Assembly (NCBI GenBank): GCA_023614405.1
Contig: CM042685.1
Location: 186,001 to 250,000 of the forward strand
Source: Avena insularis
Taxonomy: Eukaryota > Streptophyta > Magnoliopsida > Poales > Poaceae
DNA length: 64,000 bases
Reading direction: 5' to 3'
Position numbers and translations under genes: made by a program. This document shows positions 25,569 through 36,100 of the stretch, in pieces. Within the stretch, counting starts at the first letter, position 1. Each line of letters starts with the position of its first letter. Below the pieces are notes generated by a model. It was not told the origin of the DNA, made no database searches, and worked only from the letters and a program-made list of their open reading frames with translations.

Positions 25569-26386
25569 TATATTAGTCCCAGAGATGTATTCGGGAACAT
25601 ACTTCATAAACTAAGGGAGCTAGTAACTGGGTACTCCCTCCATCCCATAATATGTTGCGTATAATTATATAAAATAATATGAATATGTGTAATATAAAAT
25701 GGATATATTATGAAAATATATTTTAAGACAATTCTAATAATATTAATTTGACACCATATAAATTTATAATTGTATCAAACTATTTAGTCAAACATTGTAT
25801 AGTTTAACTTTGATCGTATATGCAACCTAATTGGGATGGAGGGAGTAATAAGTCTTTTCTCAGGATCGTACGTGCTAAAAGTAGCTCTAATTTATAAAGC
25901 ACAAATTCTATACAATTAGGACATCATACTTACCCAGACAATGCGATAACAACAACGAGAACATTGGTTACAAAGTGCAAATTTGGTACATGCTATATAT
26001 ATATATATCACTGTCCTGACTATTCTTGTATGCCTGCTATATAGTAATACAACGACGTTCTGCTTGAGTCCTAGGACGCTCCGCACCTGGGAAAGAATAG
26101 ATGGTGTTGTTATTGCATGATGGTTTGTAGTCACATATTAGTCTCATCGATGCTTTGTGAAACGATACTTCAGAAAATTCGGGAGGCACAATATATAACT
26201 GGGCAATCGCTCTTATCTGTGGGAGCGCTAGAAGTAGCTCTAATTTATTCACTGTCAATTATATATATACAAGGAGACATCATAATTACATATATACAAG
26301 GAGACATCATACTGACAAATACAATTGGATAACAACAAGAATGTTGGTTACAAAGTGCAAATTATGTCCATGCTATATATATCTCT
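25569..26386. repeat. Diverged local direct duplication
   Basis: Two related segments, about 25569-26017 (containing the 212-bp MITE) and 26135-26386, share in order ATATTAGTC, AACTGGG, AGTAGCTCTAATTTAT, ACATCATACT, GATAACAACA, TTGGTTACAAAGTGCAAA and CATGCTATATATAT. The second also holds an internal duplication of ATATATACAAGGAGACATCA. The duplication predates the MITE. A third, very short related piece flanks the first MITE near 25169-25320. Confidence 0.7.
25634..25845. mobile_element. Second Stowaway-like MITE, 212 bp
   Basis: The ends CTCCCTCCATCCCATAATA and ATTGGGATGGAGGGAG form a terminal inverted repeat with TA on each side (25632-25633 and 25846-25847). It is AT-rich and non-coding, and belongs to a different family from the 25182 element. 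A related flank without the insertion lies near 26190-26200. Confidence 0.9.
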
Positions 26387-26394
26387 GCACTAGC

Positions 26395-26698
26395 TTTTTT
26401 TTTGAGAAACATAGTATAAATGCAGACGCTCACAATGCGTACAAACAGTCACCCCTATAAACACACGCACGCACACCCTACCTCTATGAATCACCTCCGA
26501 GTGAATGAGCCGGCGGTTCTTGAGATTGACGAAGTTACCGCACGCGCCTCCCTATCGACGGGAACGTCGCCTCCCACTGAAAGAATATTCCGCCTTTATA
26601 AGACACCAAAGCGTCAAACCTGGGGTTTGAACTCTGGTGGGCTAGGGGTCACTGCCCTCCTAACCATCCAACCACAGGTTGGTTCTCCTGCACTGGCT
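26395..26698 (-). mobile_element. tRNA-derived SINE (Au-SINE-like), antisense
   Basis: On the minus strand the head contains GGTTGGATGGTTAGGAGGG and GAGTTCAAACCCC, positioned like RNA polymerase III boxes A and B, and the element ends in an A-rich tail (T-run on the plus strand at 26395-26402). Short direct repeats flank it: TGCACTAGC at 26386-26394 and TGCACTGGC at 26699-26707. The body resembles cereal Au-type SINEs as I recall them. It lies just 3' of the kiwellin gene. Confidence 0.75.
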
Positions 26699-26731
26699 AT
26701 TGTTATATTCTGTTTATGCATCTTCACCTGT

Positions 26732-27301
26732 TTACGCCTGTGACCAGGTGATATCCTCCATACCGACATTCTGGTCGAGCCCGAGGGCGTTCCACACTGC
26801 TGGCGATGCATCAACGATGTTGTTTGCACATGGCGGCTCGTAGTTGTGCTCGTCGTCACATCCGTACACGGAGTCACACTCATCCACGACCTTAGCATAC
26901 ATGGACTTGCCGTTCGCGGTGATTTTGATGTGGTGGTCGCACCTTGCCATGTTCTCGAACCAACCCGTGGAGAGCGCGACTACCAGCTCCTTGTCGCTAT
27001 GGTAGGAGTTGTCACACTCTGATGGACCACCACCATCCTTGCCCTTCTCGAAGCTGTTAAGCGTCAACACGGCCTTGGTGGTCGCGGTGACCGGTGGCGA
27101 GCAATGGTACTGTGGGTACCTCTTACCGTCCTCGCAGCAGTCCGGATCATTGCTCTTCTCGCAGTGGCCGGCCTTGCCCAGGAGATAGCCACTTGCATGG
27201 CAGACGCCAAGACCGGGGCGAAGGGAGGAGGCAATGTGGGAAGTGGAGAGCGCGACCAGGAGGAAGATGGCCATGGCGGCAAGAGCTCCGATGGTTGCCA
27301 T
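26732..27301 (-). CDS. Kiwellin / ripening-related secreted protein
   Basis: The intact single-exon frame encodes 189 residues, a normal length for grass ripening-related/kiwellin proteins. Residues 1 to about 26 form a signal peptide (ATIGALAAMAIFLLVALS), so the product should be secreted to the apoplast. The mature part has ten cysteines, enough for five disulfides, including DCCEDGKRYPQYHC. A double-psi beta-barrel region follows (about residues 75-180), with KAVLTLNSFEKG, YHSDKELVVALSTGWF and MYAKVVDECDSVYGC. Kiwellins are abundant in fruit, and some maize members bind and inhibit a secreted chorismate mutase of smut fungi, so a defence role is possible here but unproven. The start ATG sits in AAGATGGC and a TATA element lies about 95 bp upstream. 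No frameshift or stop is seen, which is striking amid decayed repeats. Confidence 0.9.
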   Translation of the reverse strand: MATIGALAAMAIFLLVALSTSHIASSLRPGLGVCHASGYLLGKAGHCEKSNDPDCCEDGKRYPQYHCSPPVTATTKAVLTLNSFEKGKDGGGPSECDNSYHSDKELVVALSTGWFENMARCDHHIKITANGKSMYAKVVDECDSVYGCDDEHNYEPPCANNIVDASPAVWNALGLDQNVGMEDITWSQA

Positions 27302-27392
27302 CTTAGGTATTTTCTCCCGCTGGTCTGCTTAGTTCCTGATGATGTGGTTTTCTTTGCTTCTTGCCTGCTTTTGGGATCGCTGTGCGCGCATG

Positions 27393-27402
27393 CTTAATAT
27401 AG
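27393..27402 (-). promoter_or_regulatory. TATA box of the kiwellin gene
   Basis: On the minus strand CTATATTAAG lies about 95 bp upstream of the ATG, a usual distance for a plant gene with a short 5' UTR. No other frame competes for it. Confidence 0.6.
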
Positions 27403-27960
27403 CTGTGTTGCTGCCGGGTCTGAACATTTATTAATGTTGGATTGTTTCCTACGGCAATTTGTTGGTATGTTTAGATTAAGTACTGTACATGGACATGGTA
27501 TGTTGACGTACCGTCTCAAATGGGCTTCTAGTTCCCGGTGGTCAATTATTTTGTGAACTCAACAATGTCTACCTGTATTGGACTGCAACGCCCTGCGGCT
27601 ATGTAGATCAGCTGGTACCTGGGTATCTGGTTTCAGTTAGCACCGGAGATTGGTTCAAATGTTGAGTCTCGCCCATCCTGTTAGTTAGAATATCAATTTT
27701 GAACACAACTATCAGAGCTATATGTCTTGGCTGTTGGATATGCGACCGCACTTGCTCCAAGCTTACCTCAGACGTGATCAACACCGGCCCGAGCCAAAGG
27801 AGCACAAAAAAAACTAAAATCGCAAGAATTACTATATATGGAACTGATGAAGATTAAGATCTTCATTAAAAATGTAGAATTATGTTATAAAAAATATAAA
27901 TACCTTTGGAATAAAAAATATAAAATTACTATATAAAAAATATAGAATTACTTTTTAATG
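27403..27960. other. Upstream region of kiwellin gene, no gene seen
   Basis: About 560 bp of mixed, then AT-rich sequence. At 27837-27960 it contains a small inverted repeat around GATTAAGATCTTCATTAAAAA and AATGAAGAT, possibly a MITE remnant. Promoter elements beyond the TATA box cannot be assigned. Confidence 0.4.
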
Positions 27961-29900
27961 AAGATGGCATATGTGGCAAGAGCTGCTGCACAACATCATT
28001 GGTTTGGTTGTTAAGTTATATATTTCAATTCAAGCACAAATATAGCTAAGATCTAATTTCAAGGCACATCCCTAAGATAAGGGTAGCACCTTAGAAGCTA
28101 ATCTTTTGGATCCAGATAATGATCAAGCCTACTATCATTTTTTCCAAGCTTTGATTCAATAACTATAGCTGGTACCACTGCCAGGACTATCTATATGAAT
28201 CAACAAGATAAGGCCTAAACACCTAAGCCTCAGACCAACATCATTGGTCTTAGGGATTTCAGAGAAGAACATTCTATTTATCTGATACAGCCAAGCTTGT
28301 CTTAAGCTTAAACCAACCCAACAAATGGAGTAAAATCAATCTTGTGTGCCATACAATGGTGGTGTCACAAGAACAATTCTACATGAATCAGGATAAACAT
28401 TCAATCATCACAGATTCAATAAATCAATCGACTAATCATTTTCCTGTCAATACAGGAATCATAATTAGGATATTGCTATGTTTATCTTCACTGTTTGAGA
28501 TCATTGTGATCTCAAACCACACAAGCCAACAACACTAAGGCAGTAATTTCATCACACCATAACCATTATCATAAACCAAGAAATGACAGTGGAAAGTTAG
28601 CAAACTCACTGACTTTACCAAGCATTGGTTTCAGAACAACTACACCATCTGAATCATATGCAATCCAAGCATAAAATCATCCAATAAGCCACTAGAACCA
28701 TTATAGTTCATCTTAAGCAACAAGACCAGGCTAATAAACATTTAGCATGCTTAAAGATCATCCACACATGATCTAATTCATTCAGTATATGATCAACCAT
28801 AGGATAAGAACCCTAAATGAAATAAATTACCTTAATCAGGACAAGACAGTAACCAGAGAGGTCACTGCCAACAACCAGCATAGGATGAGCAAGCACAGAG
28901 AGCACAAGAGGAGAGGAAAAAACTCACGAAAGGTCCTTCGATGGAGATTAGAAGAGGAAGCAGGGGTGGCCGACGACCATGGCGGCACGGGGAGCACCCC
29001 CAGAGGGGGCGCTGCAACCCATACGGTGCCAAGGCGGCGACCATGACCATGCCCAGAGGCGAGGCGAATCACCATGACGCACGACGGCAATGGCAGCACC
29101 AAGATCCACGCCAACCCCCAAACCCTAGGGTTCGAGACGACACCGATCCGTCGCAGGAGAGCCCCATGCTCAAATCCAGTTGGATAGAAAGGATGGGCGT
29201 AGTCGACAACCTCATACTGCACCATGGCAGCGACCAGAACGGCCCACGACGGCGGTAATCGCCAGCGGCGATATCACCGAGAACGGGGTCGGGGGCAGAA
29301 GAGGAGAGGAGTGAGCTCGAGGGAGAGAGGCAGTGAGGAGTGGGCTGAGTTGGGCCAGAACCTTTCGGGGTGACTATTTGGACTATGCCTAATGGGCCAC
29401 TAGGGCCCAATAAAAACAGGCCAGCCCAGAAACCTTTAAGGCTTATTTTATTAAATAGGAAAAGACCAAAATACCCCTGAACTTAATTAAATTCTAGAAA
29501 ATAAAATAAAAGTCCAAAAATTAGAAATAAAATATTTTTGGATTCACAATCCACACTATCCAAATAAATTAAGAAATAAAAATTTTGACACATAAATTTT
29601 ATTAAGAATTTTGTAATTCTATAATTCTTATGGAATTTTAAAAAATTATTTAAAGGTGATAAAATTAATTAAAATTCACTTTCATCATATATTAATATTG
29701 TAGTATTTTAGAAAATACTAAACAAATATTTAATAACAATTTTTGAAATTTAAGTAATAATTCCTAAAATAATTATTAAATTAACAAAAGTCAAATAAAA
29801 GGAAAATAAATAATTCAATACATGTTATAAATATTAAAAAGTAATATTTATAAATCCTTTATTATTAAAAGAACTGTTTATAATAATGGGGAGATAGCAT
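27960..29900 (-). mobile_element. Antisense Gypsy-type LTR fragment
   Basis: Read on the minus strand, the order fits the 5' part of a long grass Gypsy LTR. An AT-rich U3 (29440-29900) is followed by a promoter-like stretch with TATTGGGCCCTAGTGGCCC, a pyrimidine-rich leader (CTCTCTCCCTCGAGCTCACT), a GC-rich segment open for about 130 codons, a candidate donor CGTGAGTTTTTT near 28922, and a long T-rich intron-like stretch to about 27960. No TG...CA termini were found, so it is truncated on both sides. Its right edge meets sense-oriented LTR sequence of the next element, so the boundary is approximate. The 28836-29225 frame is LTR readthrough. Confidence 0.5.
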
Positions 29901-29919
29901 ATGAAGTTAGATGATGCAT

Positions 29920-31404
29920 TACATTACTTGCATAATCATTTTTCTTCTTTAAATATTGTCCTTACCGGGCAATAATGATGTTTTTGTAGACATAGAAGCT
30001 CAAGATCCAGTGCAAGCATCAGACTTCACTACCTTGCCATCACAAGGCAAGTTCATCGCTTGCTCATGTCCTTTGAAGAGTCTTTATCAAATTATTTGCA
30101 AATTTTGTGTTATCATATATACTATAAAGGCAAGAAAATAGTCTTTTCACAAATAAAGAAATTATAGAGATAATCCTAAGTGATGATATAATGGAGCAAT
30201 AGAACTTAGGGTTCTATTTGAAATGATGATAATCAATTAGGGACTTAATAACCCCTGACATCAGTGATTCTAGCGCCGTATATTACGCATTAGCCATGAG
30301 ATTTGGAATGGGATAGAGAAGTCAGTTGTACCTTCTTCCTCTCGCATGAAGCCGGATGTGCAGTTCGTGGCTATTTTCCTTGTAGCGTGCATATTAATTG
30401 GTAATTCGTAGAGGATATACAGCATATGGGTGGGAACCCTCATCATCTCACGATAGTTCTGGCATCTAACGGTTTGTACAAACCATTGCCGTAATTCATT
30501 ATGTGGGCATGGTGTACACCAAGGAGGCATGCGAGGTCGTGAAGGGGGCAGTGATTGGCTTGGACCAACTACTGGGCCCCACATCATGGAATTGTGGACG
30601 GGAAAGTACGCCCGGTTGTGCAACAAGGAGTTGATCTCTCATGGGTAAAGTAACGCACCTCTATAGAGTGTAAGAATTGTAACTTGTTACTCCCTGTTCC
30701 GGTAAGGATCTACGAACGCGGCAGGAAAGGAACTTCATTAAAGTTCTGGTCAACCTGTGAAGGCTGATGGTCATAGTTTTTCATAATAAAATTAATCTTT
30801 GAAGAAAGATTTACAAAAATTGCATAATGCCAAGGATTTATAATCCGAGGTGGTAGTTAGAGCATCAAACTTCCCACCTTGCATATAATGAACTTATTGG
30901 GTAATGCTATTACTTATTCTTTCCTTTGATCCCTTGCTTAGACTCTGAGGATCCCGAAGACGTGCCAATGTATGCAGCCGAATGTCAAGAAGATGTGTTC
31001 TACGAGGAACCTGATCTATCCGAAGGTGTAGAAGGAGTGGATTACGAAATCCGCTATGGTGTCGATGATAACGAGTCCAACTAAGTATCCCTAGTTAGTA
31101 GTAAGCAACGGAGCCGAGCAGCATGAACTCTATAGAATAAGCTGTTGAGCTCAACTCCTAGTCGGAGTTGTTACTTTTAAATTCCGCTGAAACACTTTAT
31201 ATTTTGGTTTGTAAGTTGAATCTTTTAGAAGTCTTGAACTTCTGGTATTGTAATAATAATAAAGTGTGTATATTTGTAATATGGACCTGCAATGTTTCTG
31301 TTGTACCACTCTGAGGGAGGTGATATTTACAGAACGGTGTTCTGTGGATGTCATGTCAACGATTATAGTGTACTACACATGCAGTGGTATGTTGGGTCAC
31401 CGCA
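29920..31404 (+). repeat. 5' LTR (right part) of element 1
   Basis: The right end is fixed by the primer site: the LTR finishes GGTCACCGCA at 31404. The U3/R part contains a GTAATAATAATAAAGTG polyadenylation-like region near 31250. The left limit is unclear. The start of the partner 3' LTR (TGTAACATCCTAGC, 37647) has no visible match in 27.9-31.4 kb, so this LTR lacks its 5' end or is rearranged. Confidence 0.65.
30944..31084 (+). other. Coding-like acidic exon inside the LTR
   Basis: After an acceptor-like CCCTTGCTTAG, 46 codons rich in Glu/Asp run without a stop and end in TAA at 31082-31084 (start SEDPEDVPMYAAECQED, end GVDDNESN). A second coding-like piece, EAQDPVQASDFTTLPSQG, begins near 29997 after TTTTTGTAG and ends at AAG/GCAAGT, which could be a GC-type donor. 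Together they suggest a spliced small protein encoded in the LTR. I do not recognise its function. Confidence 0.4.
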
Positions 31405-31406
31405 GT

Positions 31407-31418
31407 TGGTATCAGAGC
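31407..31418 (+). other. Primer binding site of element 1 (tRNA-iMet)
   Basis: TGGTATCAGAGC lies two bases after the LTR end and is the usual initiator-Met tRNA complement that primes minus-strand DNA synthesis in plant LTR elements. Confidence 0.9.
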
Positions 31419-31622
31419 AAATTTCTTTGACCTTAGGTTGGAAACCTAGTAAAGGGTATTACCTGTAGAAAAGTTTAGCAACTATAAAGAATTCTCTAAA
31501 AGTTATATAGTGGGTATTCAAATGAGAATATTCTGTTATATATTTTAGTGTGATAATTCTTTGTTATGATGCAATATATCATTGGATACTAATCAAAAAT
31601 TATTTTTCTGATATACAGAGAT

Positions 31623-32873
31623 ATGACACCAAAGTTTCCAAAACAGACTTTGGTAAGGAAATAGGAGACTCTTGATGATTATCAAGGATCATTCACAGAC
31701 CAACTCCGTCAACTTTTAAAGCTCTTTAGTTGTCCAACTAAAATTCCAGTGAACACTATCACTTACCTTGATGGCCGGATGTTATCCAAGTATCGTGTGA
31801 GTATCCAACTTCCAGAGGAGCTGGTATTATATCACGATCTACCTATAGGAGAAGGTAGGAGTCATTTAGCAGCATATCATGTTGCTGTTGTGGAGGCGAT
31901 AGCTAATATCCGGGAGCAAAAAACCAAGGAGTTATAAGGTAGCACATTCTCTGTGATACCTCATGATTCTATGGACTCGGAGCTTATACCGGATCATCTT
32001 ACTCTAATTAAGAAGCATCCTAAGTTAGCTTCCAAGTTTATTGATAGATACCCAACACTCGTTGCGTATTTTTATAAGACACATCAAGTGATTGTCGAAG
32101 ATAAAAATGACATGTTAGAGGATCTAACTGATCCGGAAAGGAGGAAGCAGTTAGCATTCCAGTTAGAAAAGGAAGCAAGTAGTAGTGCAACACCTATTTT
32201 TAAGGATATACCTATAGATCCTGAATCTTTTATACCATATCCTTATTCACCAAGACCCGAACCTATAAATGATCCGATTATGGATAGGAGGTATGCAGTA
32301 CCACAGGGCTCAGAGAATGGTTCTGACTCAGAACTTCCTATTGAGAATTCAGATGGTTGGAGAATATGATGGATCGCATGAACACCAGATGTCCACAGAT
32401 GGTTCTGACAGAAATGTTGGGCAACTAGTTGGATGGGTGCAAGGATGAACCCTAATAACAGTAGTAGAAATTCCATGTCAATAGATAATCAGGATGAAGA
32501 AGAAGATCCTAAGGAGAGAGTGTTTGAATCATCAACATCTTCTCAAAACCCAGGGAATATACATTATCCAGTGTTTAACTATCTTGTCCAAGGGAGCACC
32601 TGGGAAGCAGCAGGATCTGTGTATCATGTTGACAACTCAAGGAATGAAGCTCAGGGGATGCAGGCTGGAGATAATGTTGAATATGTTTCTGAAGACTTTT
32701 CAGCTGAACTGGAGGGAGTCAATGCGCTTAGGTTGAGTAATGACTCAACTCATGACACTTCAGATATAGAGTATGTTCCTTCTAAAAGGCCATTTGTTCC
32801 ACAAACTGTGCGACGAACAACACGTCATCACGGTTGGACATCAGTCATGTATAATGAGCGTAGCTACTACTAG
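31623..32873 (+). pseudogene. Extra ORF upstream of gag (orf0) in element 1
   Basis: A single frame from ATG 31623 to the stop before 32876 would encode about 416 residues, interrupted by TAG near 31662, TAA at 31935, TGA at 32367 and further stops near 32380-32420. The pieces include PVNTITYLDGRMLSKYRVS, AAYHVAVVEAIANIRE, LTLIKKHPKLASKFIDRYP, a Pro/Asp-rich stretch (FIPYPYSPRPEPINDP) and an acidic Ser-rich C-terminus. I recognise no enzymatic domain. The constant frame over 1.25 kb shows it was once one protein-coding gene. Its place between primer site and gag matches orf0 described for rice RIRE3/RIRE8-type elements. The function is unknown. Confidence 0.6.
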
Positions 32874-33165
32874 AAGGAGGCAACTCGTTAATGATATCAA
32901 ATACCGTGTATTGTACTCCAAGTAATATGGTAGTGAGATAAATACGGTAGTTTTGTGATTATACCTATATGGTATATGTTGTAAGGACTTTGTATCATTA
33001 TGATATTATGTAAAATATGTGAAATGCATATTTGGATTTTCTTTGGATCTTCACTGTGTGACTAGTTCTGTGCGTAAAGTCGAGCTCAAAACACATGTGC
33101 ATGATGTAATTATGAGTATTCGCTTTATGTTGCAGGACTAGAGGGTCAAGGATACGGGTGTAGAA

Positions 33166-36100
33166 ATGGAAACTGAGCAGCAGCGGATGGAGCAAGAGGC
33201 CAAGGAGAAGGCCGATACAGATGCAGCAAATCAAGGAGCATTACCACCACCACCACCAATGAGGCCATTAATGGAGCAAAATTTTATGCAATGCATGCAA
33301 ATGATGCAAGAGACCCAGAACAAGTTCATGGAAGAGATGCTGGGACGAGCAAATCAGAGGGCACCTGAAGGTGGAGGAGTGAGTCTATCGGATTTCCAGA
33401 ATGCAAGACCGTTACCTTTTGCATCATCTCCTGAACCTATGGATGTAGAAGATTGGCTAGCAGATACTGAAAGCAAGCTGAAAACTGTAGGTTGCAATGA
33501 TGAGGAAAAATTCAGGTATGCAACCCATCTTCTGACTGGACCTGCAGCATCATGGTGGGAGAATCAGTTGGCCATGCAACAACCAGGAAGGGAGTTTACC
33601 TGGGAAGATTTCAAGCAGAGATTCCGTGAATATCATGTTCCAGAAAGTGTTATGGAGTTGAAGCAGAGAGAATTTGAGGAGCTTCAGCAAGGATATACTA
33701 GTGTTATGGAGTACATCCGGGAGTTTAGTCAACTGTCTCGCTATGCTGAGGAGGATGTCAACACTGAAGAGAAGCGGAAGAAGCGTTTCTTACATGGATT
33801 AAATCCATTTGTGAAGATGCAGCTAAGATTAGCCAAGAAGGAAACCAAGAGGATTCAGGCAAGCAAACCTAAACCCAATCTAGAATTCAAACCTCGGAAC
33901 AGGAATTATGGCAACAATAACAATAACAATAACAATAATAATAACAAGGGCAGTGTTAGAAATCAATCCAATTCGAGAAGGAATGTTATTTGTAACAATT
34001 GTGGAATTCCAGGGCATTTCTAGAGGGAATGCAAAAATCCTGTAGTGATCTGTTACGGTTGTGGTCAGAAGGGACATATCAAGCCCGATTTTCCGAGAAA
34101 ACCACTAGGTGGTTGGCCTACCAAGGGAGGAGGACAAGCCAGTGGAGGAAATGGACAGCCCAATAAAGGAGGAAATAATGTCAAGAACAACAATGGCAAG
34201 AGGAACCGACCTACCGGGAAACTGAAATGTGCAACCCTCGAGGAGGTGGATAATTCGGAGCATGCAGTGATAGGTACGCTCAATATCCTTACCAATCCCG
34301 GCAAAGTTCTATTTGATACTGGTGCAACTACTTCATTAATTTCTGAAGAATTTTGTGATAAGTTCGGGATTAGAAGGGCAATGTTAGAAAGTCCTATGAC
34401 CGTAGTTACGGCAGGAGGGAATGTGATTGTACGCCACATAAAACAAGATCAGGTTATCTCAATCTGTGGTTGTACATATTTCATAGACCTTTATGTGATT
34501 CCTTTGAAGGGAATTGCAGTAGTGCTGGGAATGGATTGGATGATGGAACACGGAGCTCAGATAAATTGTGAGGAGAAAACTGTCTCAATCAAAACTCCAA
34601 GTGGAGCAAGGATAGTTTACCAAGCAGATAAGCATAGTCATATCATGGTGGATCTGTAGTTGAACTCAATGAAAGAGGTCAAATTGGAAGAAAATCCTAT
34701 AGTAAATGAATTTCAAGATGTTTTTCCAGCAGAGCTACCGGGAAAGCCACCAGACCGGGAGATAGAGTTCACTATTGACCTAATTTCTGGTACAGCACCA
34801 ATAGCTCAAGCACCATATAAAATGGGACCCAAAGAGTTAAAAGAACTCAAAGAGCAAATTGATGAGTTAGTCAGAAAAGTATTTGTTCAGGAACGTGTAT
34901 CTCCATGGGGAACACCAGTAATCTTTGTAGATAAGAGAGATGGTGGAAGAAGAATGTGTGGTGATTATAGAAACCTAAACAACGTTACTATCAAGAATAA
35001 GTATCCTTTACCAAGAATTCAAGATTTGTTTGATCAAGTGAAAGGGGCTAGAGTATTTTCAAAGATCGATTTAAGATCTGGATAGCATCAAATAAAAATC
35101 AAACCGGAAGATGTTCCAAAGACAACATTTGTCTCAAGATATGGACACCATGAGTATCTGGTAGTACCATTTGGTTTGACCAATGCACCGACAATATTCA
35201 TGAATCTGATGAACAAGATCTTTATGCCATATTTGGACAAGTTCGTCATAGTCTTTATTGATGATATTCTAATATATTCCAAGGATAAGGAAGAACATGC
35301 TGATCATTTGAGAATAGCATTGCAGACTTTAAGAGAACACAAACTTTATGCTAAGTTCAGTAAGTGTGAATTTTGGCTTGATGAGGTAGAATTTCTCGGT
35401 CATGTGATCAGTAAGAATGGAATTGCTGTAAATCCATCCAAGGTTCAATCAGTACTAGAGTGGACTGCACCAACAAATGTGAAGCAAATTCGAGGTTTCT
35501 TAGGAATGGATGGTTATTATCGGGGATTCATTGAAGGGTTCTCCAAAATAGCCGGACCAATGACCAAATTATTAAGGAAGAATACACCATTCAAGTGGGA
35601 TGAGAAATGTGAAGCAAGTTTTCAAGAGTTGAAGACTAGATTAACCACAGCTCCAATCTTAGCAGTTCCTGAAACAGGGAAGGACTTCACAGTATACTGT
35701 GATGCATCTAAAGAAGGTTTGGGTTGTGTATTAATGCAAGATCGAAAAGTTATTGCTTATGGTTCAAGACAACTGAAACCACATGAGGTCAACTATCCAA
35801 CTCATGATTTAGAGTTAGCAGCAGTAGTTTTTGCGCTAAAAGGATGGAGGTATTTTCTTTATGGAGCCAAATGTGAGTTATACACTGACCATAAAAGTAT
35901 CAAATATTTCTTCACTCAAAAGGAATTGAATATGAGACAGAAGCGTTGGTTGGAACTAATCAAGGATTATGATTTAACAATCAACTACACTCCAGGGAAA
36001 GCAAATGTTGTAGCGGATGCTTTAAGCAGGAAGAGTGCAAATATTCAGCCTAGCAATAGGAAGCTACCAAAGGAGTTACAAATGGACTTGGAAAGATTAG

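Noticed and set aside
26420..26743. 107-residue plus-strand frame near the kiwellin gene
   Set aside because: It falls within the SINE and reads opposite to it, with no domain or conservation expected.
28836..29225. 129-residue minus-strand frame with hydrophobic C-terminus
   Set aside because: It lies in the leader part of an antisense LTR. The hydrophobic tail is the pyrimidine-rich intron start after a splice-donor-like site.
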